The position numbers and the translations under genes are program-made. Below, piece by piece: positions 56,618 to 60,000 of a stretch of 60,000 nt of DNA (position 1 is its first letter; every line of letters begins with the position of its first letter). The stretch comes from Adiantum capillus-veneris. Its lineage: Eukaryota > Streptophyta > Polypodiopsida > Polypodiales > Pteridaceae. The stretch covers positions 95,995,247 to 96,055,246 of the forward strand of contig CM043954.1 of the NCBI GenBank assembly GCA_014529385.2, read 5' to 3'. Under the pieces are notes generated by a model that saw only the letters and a list, made by a program, of their open reading frames with translations, had not been told where the DNA came from and searched no databases.

Positions 56618-57185
56618 TTACCCTCTTTGTTTACCATAAACACAATCTTCACAGAACTCTAAGTCCACTTCTTTCAAACCTGGTAGAAGCTTCTTTGTTT
56701 GAAGGATTTGCATTCCTTTGGCACTCATATGCCCAAGCCGGTAGTGCCACACCGCACTGTCAACTTCTGTAGTTGCTGCACAAACTGAAGGTTGCATACT
56801 GAAGTGTACCGACCTTTTCTCCCTTGGCAACCACCAAAGATCCCTTTGAGATCTTCCACAGTTTGTTTTCGAATGCAATGTTGTGACCTTCATCGCCCAA
56901 TTGTCCTGTAGAGATCAAATTTTTCCGAAGAGAAGGAACACGCCTAACATCTTTAAGCTTCCATTCATTTCCATTAGCAGTTTTGACAGAAACTGTACCT
57001 TTGCCGACAATCTTACAAGCTTCATCATCTCCCAAGTATACATACTCAAAATTACCTTTGGTGTAATCTTTTAAATGTTGCTTGTGTGGTGTCGCATGGA
57101 ATGAAACCCCAAAATCTACTATCCAAGAATCAGACACATTGTCTAATGAGAGAATTAGAGCATCTTGCTCTACTTTACCTACCAC
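56618..57185 (-). pseudogene. Copia I protease and pre-integrase domain
   Basis: Protease: SWIVDFGVSFHATPHKQHLK has D-F-G-V-S where active relatives have D-S-G-A-S/C; VRRVPSLRKNLISTGQL is the conserved second motif. A frameshift near 56770 leads to the pre-integrase WHYRLGHMSAKGMQIL and FCEDCVYGKQ. Confidence 0.9.
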
Positions 57186-57994
57186 ATTGGCTTCTGATGT
57201 TGGCTTGTTGTCTTGAGACTCAGTCTCCTTCTTCTTCTTGGACCAGCAATCCTTCTTAGCATGGCCCTTCTTGCCGCAGTTCCAACATTCAAGAATGACT
57301 TTGTTCGTGACTTGCTCCGTCTTGAGCGACCACGACCCTTTTGGTTTTTGAACCTCTCCTTAGGCCTTCCTCTTGTTTCCACTGACAGTGCAACACTTGA
57401 TAATTCTCTTGTGCTTCTCCTTCGTATTTCCTCGCTTAGGAGAACACCCACAACATCATCAAACTTAAGAGTATTTGTGCCAGAGATAGAATTACTTACA
57501 GCCATCACAAGGCTGTCCCAACTATCCGGTAGAGATGATAGTATAAGGAGAGCTCGCACTTCGTCATCGAAATTAATTTTCACTGATCGAAGTTGACTTA
57601 TGTTTGTGTTAAAGTCATTTAGGTGTTCTGCAACTGAACCATTCTCTGCCATCTTTAGATTGAACAAGCGCTTCATAAGAAATACCTTATTGGATGGCGA
57701 TGGTTTCTCGTAGAAGTCGTCAAGTGACTTCATCAAGTCCTCCGTAATCTTCATCTCCAAAACATTGAAGGCCACCGTTGACGCCAAGCTTAACCGGATT
57801 TTTCCCAGTGCCTTTCGATCAAGGATAATCCATGCTTTATCTGCCATCTTTGCGGGCTTCTTTGCAAGACCGCCTAGTGGCAAATAGAGGTCCTTCTGGT
57901 AGAGATAGTCTTCAATCTGCATTTTCCAATGTTGGTAGTTTTTGCTGTTGAACTTCTCAATCTTGAGCTTCCCTTCCTCCGCCATAACTCCCAC
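57179..57994 (-). pseudogene. Copia I gag
   Basis: Begins MGVMAEEGKLKIEKFNSKNY and HWKMQIEDYLYQKDL, the copia gag start, then MKRLFNLKMAENGSVAEHLN and LLILSSLPDSWDSL, all typical of UBN2/gag-polypeptide domains. The knuckle CWNCGKKGHAKKDC is in the next frame (57285-57240), so a 1-base shift lies near 57300. Confidence 0.92.
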
Positions 57995-58044
57995 TCAATT
58001 CAAGGAATCCTTTCCTTGAGATACTTTAGCTACGAGCAAACCTT

Positions 58045-58056
58045 GCTGTGATACCA
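58045..58056 (-). promoter_or_regulatory. Copia I primer binding site
   Basis: Minus strand TGGTATCACAGC, two bases after the LTR, a one-base variant of the initiator Met-tRNA site. Confidence 0.82.
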
Positions 58057-58058
58057 GT

Positions 58059-58143
58059 TGTTAGGAAATATGACGTAGCTAAATAGATATTTGAGTAGAT
58101 TACTTAATGGAGAGAGATAGATTTCACACACAAGAGATTATAG

Positions 58144-58202
<59 letters not shown>

Positions 58203-58799
58203 CACGATATACGTGGTTCACCCAATGTGGGCTACGCCCACGGGAAAGCAGCCACTCAATGGCTTTAGTACTTCAAAACAAGAAGTATTTTACAAAGGGT
58301 TTATACCCTTAATAGAGCTCTCACCTTGCTTCACTCTCACCGCCTCACACCCACCTTGTTACATCAACTTCACACTATGAAATGTGTAGAAATGGCCTCC
58401 TTTTATAGGCCAAAAGGGCTGCCCTCTCTCATGAGAGGCAGCCATGTGTAGCCGCCCTTGTGTAGATAAGTCCAAATCGGACCCTCCAATCCGCCCATGT
58501 GTGGCCGCCCTTGAGAAGAAAAGTCCGCTTTTGAATTCGGCCACCGGCCATTGACTTCCGACCACCGGCCAACCGAACGGTCGTTTTTCGACCACTTTCC
58601 GACCGTCGTTCGGCCATAATATTCTGGCGATAAGGAATATTTCGGCGTCCGGCTTTGCTTGAGATTGGCCGTGAAAATTTTGATTTCCGGCGAGTTATTT
58701 TTCTTCACGCATGATGGCTTCTCCTTATAATGGGGGCTTACGAATGTGCGTTTTTACCATAGAAAATTACAAGGGGTAAATCAGGCTTCATACTTAACA
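58059..58799 (-). repeat. Copia I 5' LTR
   Basis: 741 bp. It contains a (GA)n tract of about 53 bp (58147-58199) where the partner has about 20 interrupted bases. Confidence 0.93.
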
Positions 58800-59066
58800 C
58801 ATTCTTGAGTGCATTAAAGAAACTTTCTTGCAAATTAGTCCATACATAAGGAGAATTTCTCTTTAACAAGAGAGTGAGGTAATGAGATTTGTAAGCAAAG
58901 TTATGTACAAACTTCTTGTAATAACTGTATAGAACAATAAAAGAGCGAAGTACATGCAAATTTTTGGGTCTAGGCCATGATTGAATGGCTTCAATTTTCT
59001 TAGGGTCTACATGTATTCCATTGCCCGATACAATGTGTCCCAAATACAATGCAGAGAATGACCATA
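58800..59066 (-). pseudogene. Element K RT thumb/connection fragment
   Basis: Minus strand YLGHIVSGNGIHVDPKKIEA, IQSWPRPKNLHVLRSFI and YKKFVHNFAYKSHYL, ending FFNALKNV at the copia I border. It continues in frame at 53365 with LINAPVLQLPDF. Upstream RT is absent: the sequence switches to element D on the other strand at about 59068. Confidence 0.88.
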
Positions 59067-59067
59067 C

Positions 59068-60000
59068 ACATTCCAAAGATTTATAAACACGGCTTTTAGG
59101 GAATATTTAAGGGAGTTTTGCGAAGCTTTTTTCAATGGACTTTGTGTTTATTCTTCTTGGAAAGAACATCTACTATGTTTATGAAAAGTGTTTGAAAGGT
59201 GCATATTGTATCGCATGCCATTAAACCCTTTCAAATGCCAATTTTGGGTTAAACATGGAGTCATTTTAGGATATATAGTGTCCAAGGATGGGATTTTCAC
59301 AGATGAGAGAAAAATTAAATCCATTTCCAAATTTCCACCACCTGCAAAATATAAAGGAGTTCAAAGGTTCGTGGGCCACGTTGGTTATTATTAGCAGTTA
59401 TTGTACAAGCTTCTTATTGAGTTTCACTAGACCGCGGAGTGTGACCATGCTTATGAGTTATTAAAAAGGGCCTTTACAAGTGTCCCAATCCTACGAGTGC
59501 TAGATTGGAATGTAATTTTCCATGTACATATTGATGCATCAAACTTTGCTATAGTATGTGTTCTAGCTCAACCAGGAGAACATACATTGGACTACCCCGT
59601 TAGCTTTGAAAACTGCCAATTGAATGATGCTGAGAGGAACTACACCACTACAAAGCGGGAAGGTTTAGCTATGATTTATGCAGTAAAGAACTTTTGCTAT
59701 TACCTTCTTGCCATTACATTTGTTTTTAATATGGATCATCAAGCATTGTTGTATCTAGTAAACAAACCATGTTCCATAAGAAGAATTACATGATGGTTAT
59801 TAATTCTCCTCGAGTTTGATTTTGCCGTTGTGGTGAGACCCGATAAAAGACATGTCATTGTTGATCATTTGTCTTGCATAACCAATGGTGAAGCCCCTAC
59901 TGCAATTGATGATGAATTGCTGGATAGTTCCCTATACCTAGTCAAGTCCATGCTTGAGTGGAGTGAGAAGATTGTAAACTTTTTATTTAATAGTTCTCCA
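59068..60000 (+). mobile_element. Second copy of element D, RT thumb to RNase H (runs off the window)
   Basis: Closely similar to 31508-32440. The RT box reads F-F-N-G-L in the frame continuing CVYSSWKEHL, so both catalytic Asp are lost. The thumb has GYIVSKDGIFTDERK; the TAG stop after LLIEFH is shared with the first copy. RNase H has VHIDASNFAIVCVLAQPG, KREGLAMIYA (Glu kept here) and MDHQALLYLVNK. The left end is abrupt at ATTCCAAAG, with no LTR. Confidence 0.9.

Larger units (their letters stand above)
53366..58799 (-). mobile_element. Copia I: Ty1/copia retrotransposon with intact ends, inserted in element K
   Basis: LTRs 53366-54097 and 58059-58799 (TGYTAGGAA to ACTTARCA) are flanked by the identical 5-bp TSD CATTC (53361-53365, 58800-58804). 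A PBS-like TGGTATCACAGC (58056-58045) and PPT (54098-54115) set the minus orientation. The interior order is gag, protease, integrase, RT, RNase H, which defines copia. Frameshifts and stops make it non-functional. The codons outside it join into one element K frame. Confidence 0.96.

Overview
This is a stretch of land-plant nuclear DNA. It contains an intron-split plant trihelix (GT-1 type) transcription factor gene, many plant Ty3/gypsy and Ty1/copia LTR retrotransposons with initiator-Met-tRNA-type primer binding sites, a Mutator-type MITE, a CACTA (TNP2-like) fragment and many long (GA)n, (TG)n and (CT)n tracts. One host gene in 60 kb, a 12.4-kb intron full of transposons and deep nesting point to a large, repeat-rich genome such as a fern, gymnosperm or large-genome angiosperm. 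I cannot name the species from sequence alone.

Layout. 1-2858: non-coding sequence with SSRs and a 436-bp MULE-type MITE (998-1433) that has a perfect 9-bp target duplication. 2859-16587, minus strand: the GT-1-like gene with three recognisable coding exons (16587-16140, 3781-3560, 3061-2859). The large intron holds a 4.1-kb gag-protease-only LTR element (A, 5234-9358, TSD acaag), broken and inverted LTR pieces of a second family (C, 9519-11105), a probable solo LTR (11598-12886) and a gypsy pol remnant near 13.2-13.5 kb. 16606-23000: promoter-side and intergenic DNA with composite SSRs, an almost identical 215-bp tandem duplication (18935-19364), and a CACTA transposase relic (21046-21494).

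23137-23943 is an isolated ORF1-like protein (coiled coil plus RNA-binding-like C-terminus) with one nonsense codon, wedged between extreme SSRs. 24.2-25.1 kb is a gypsy RT relic. From about 25.6 to 47 kb there is one nested stack. Element D (+, OTA/Athila-Tat-like gypsy) has gag, protease, RT and RNase H on the left and its integrase on the right, and is split by element E (minus, 32528-46354). Inside E the internal block is inverted, so one integrase gene is broken into opposite-strand halves 10 kb apart. Within that block sits element G (minus, 34646-42915), a nearly complete chromovirus with gag, protease, RT, RNase H, integrase and chromodomain.

49.6-59.07 kb is a second stack. Gypsy element K (minus) is interrupted by a truncated copia (J, +) ending in a 535-bp near-perfect palindrome, and by an intact-ended copia (I, 53366-58799, TSD cattc, minus). 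The window ends in a second defective copy of element D's RT/RNase H (59068-60000). Almost every transposon ORF carries stops or frameshifts. The only gene that looks functional is the GT-1 homologue, whose conserved linker region was not found. No rRNA, tRNA, CRISPR or organellar features were seen.
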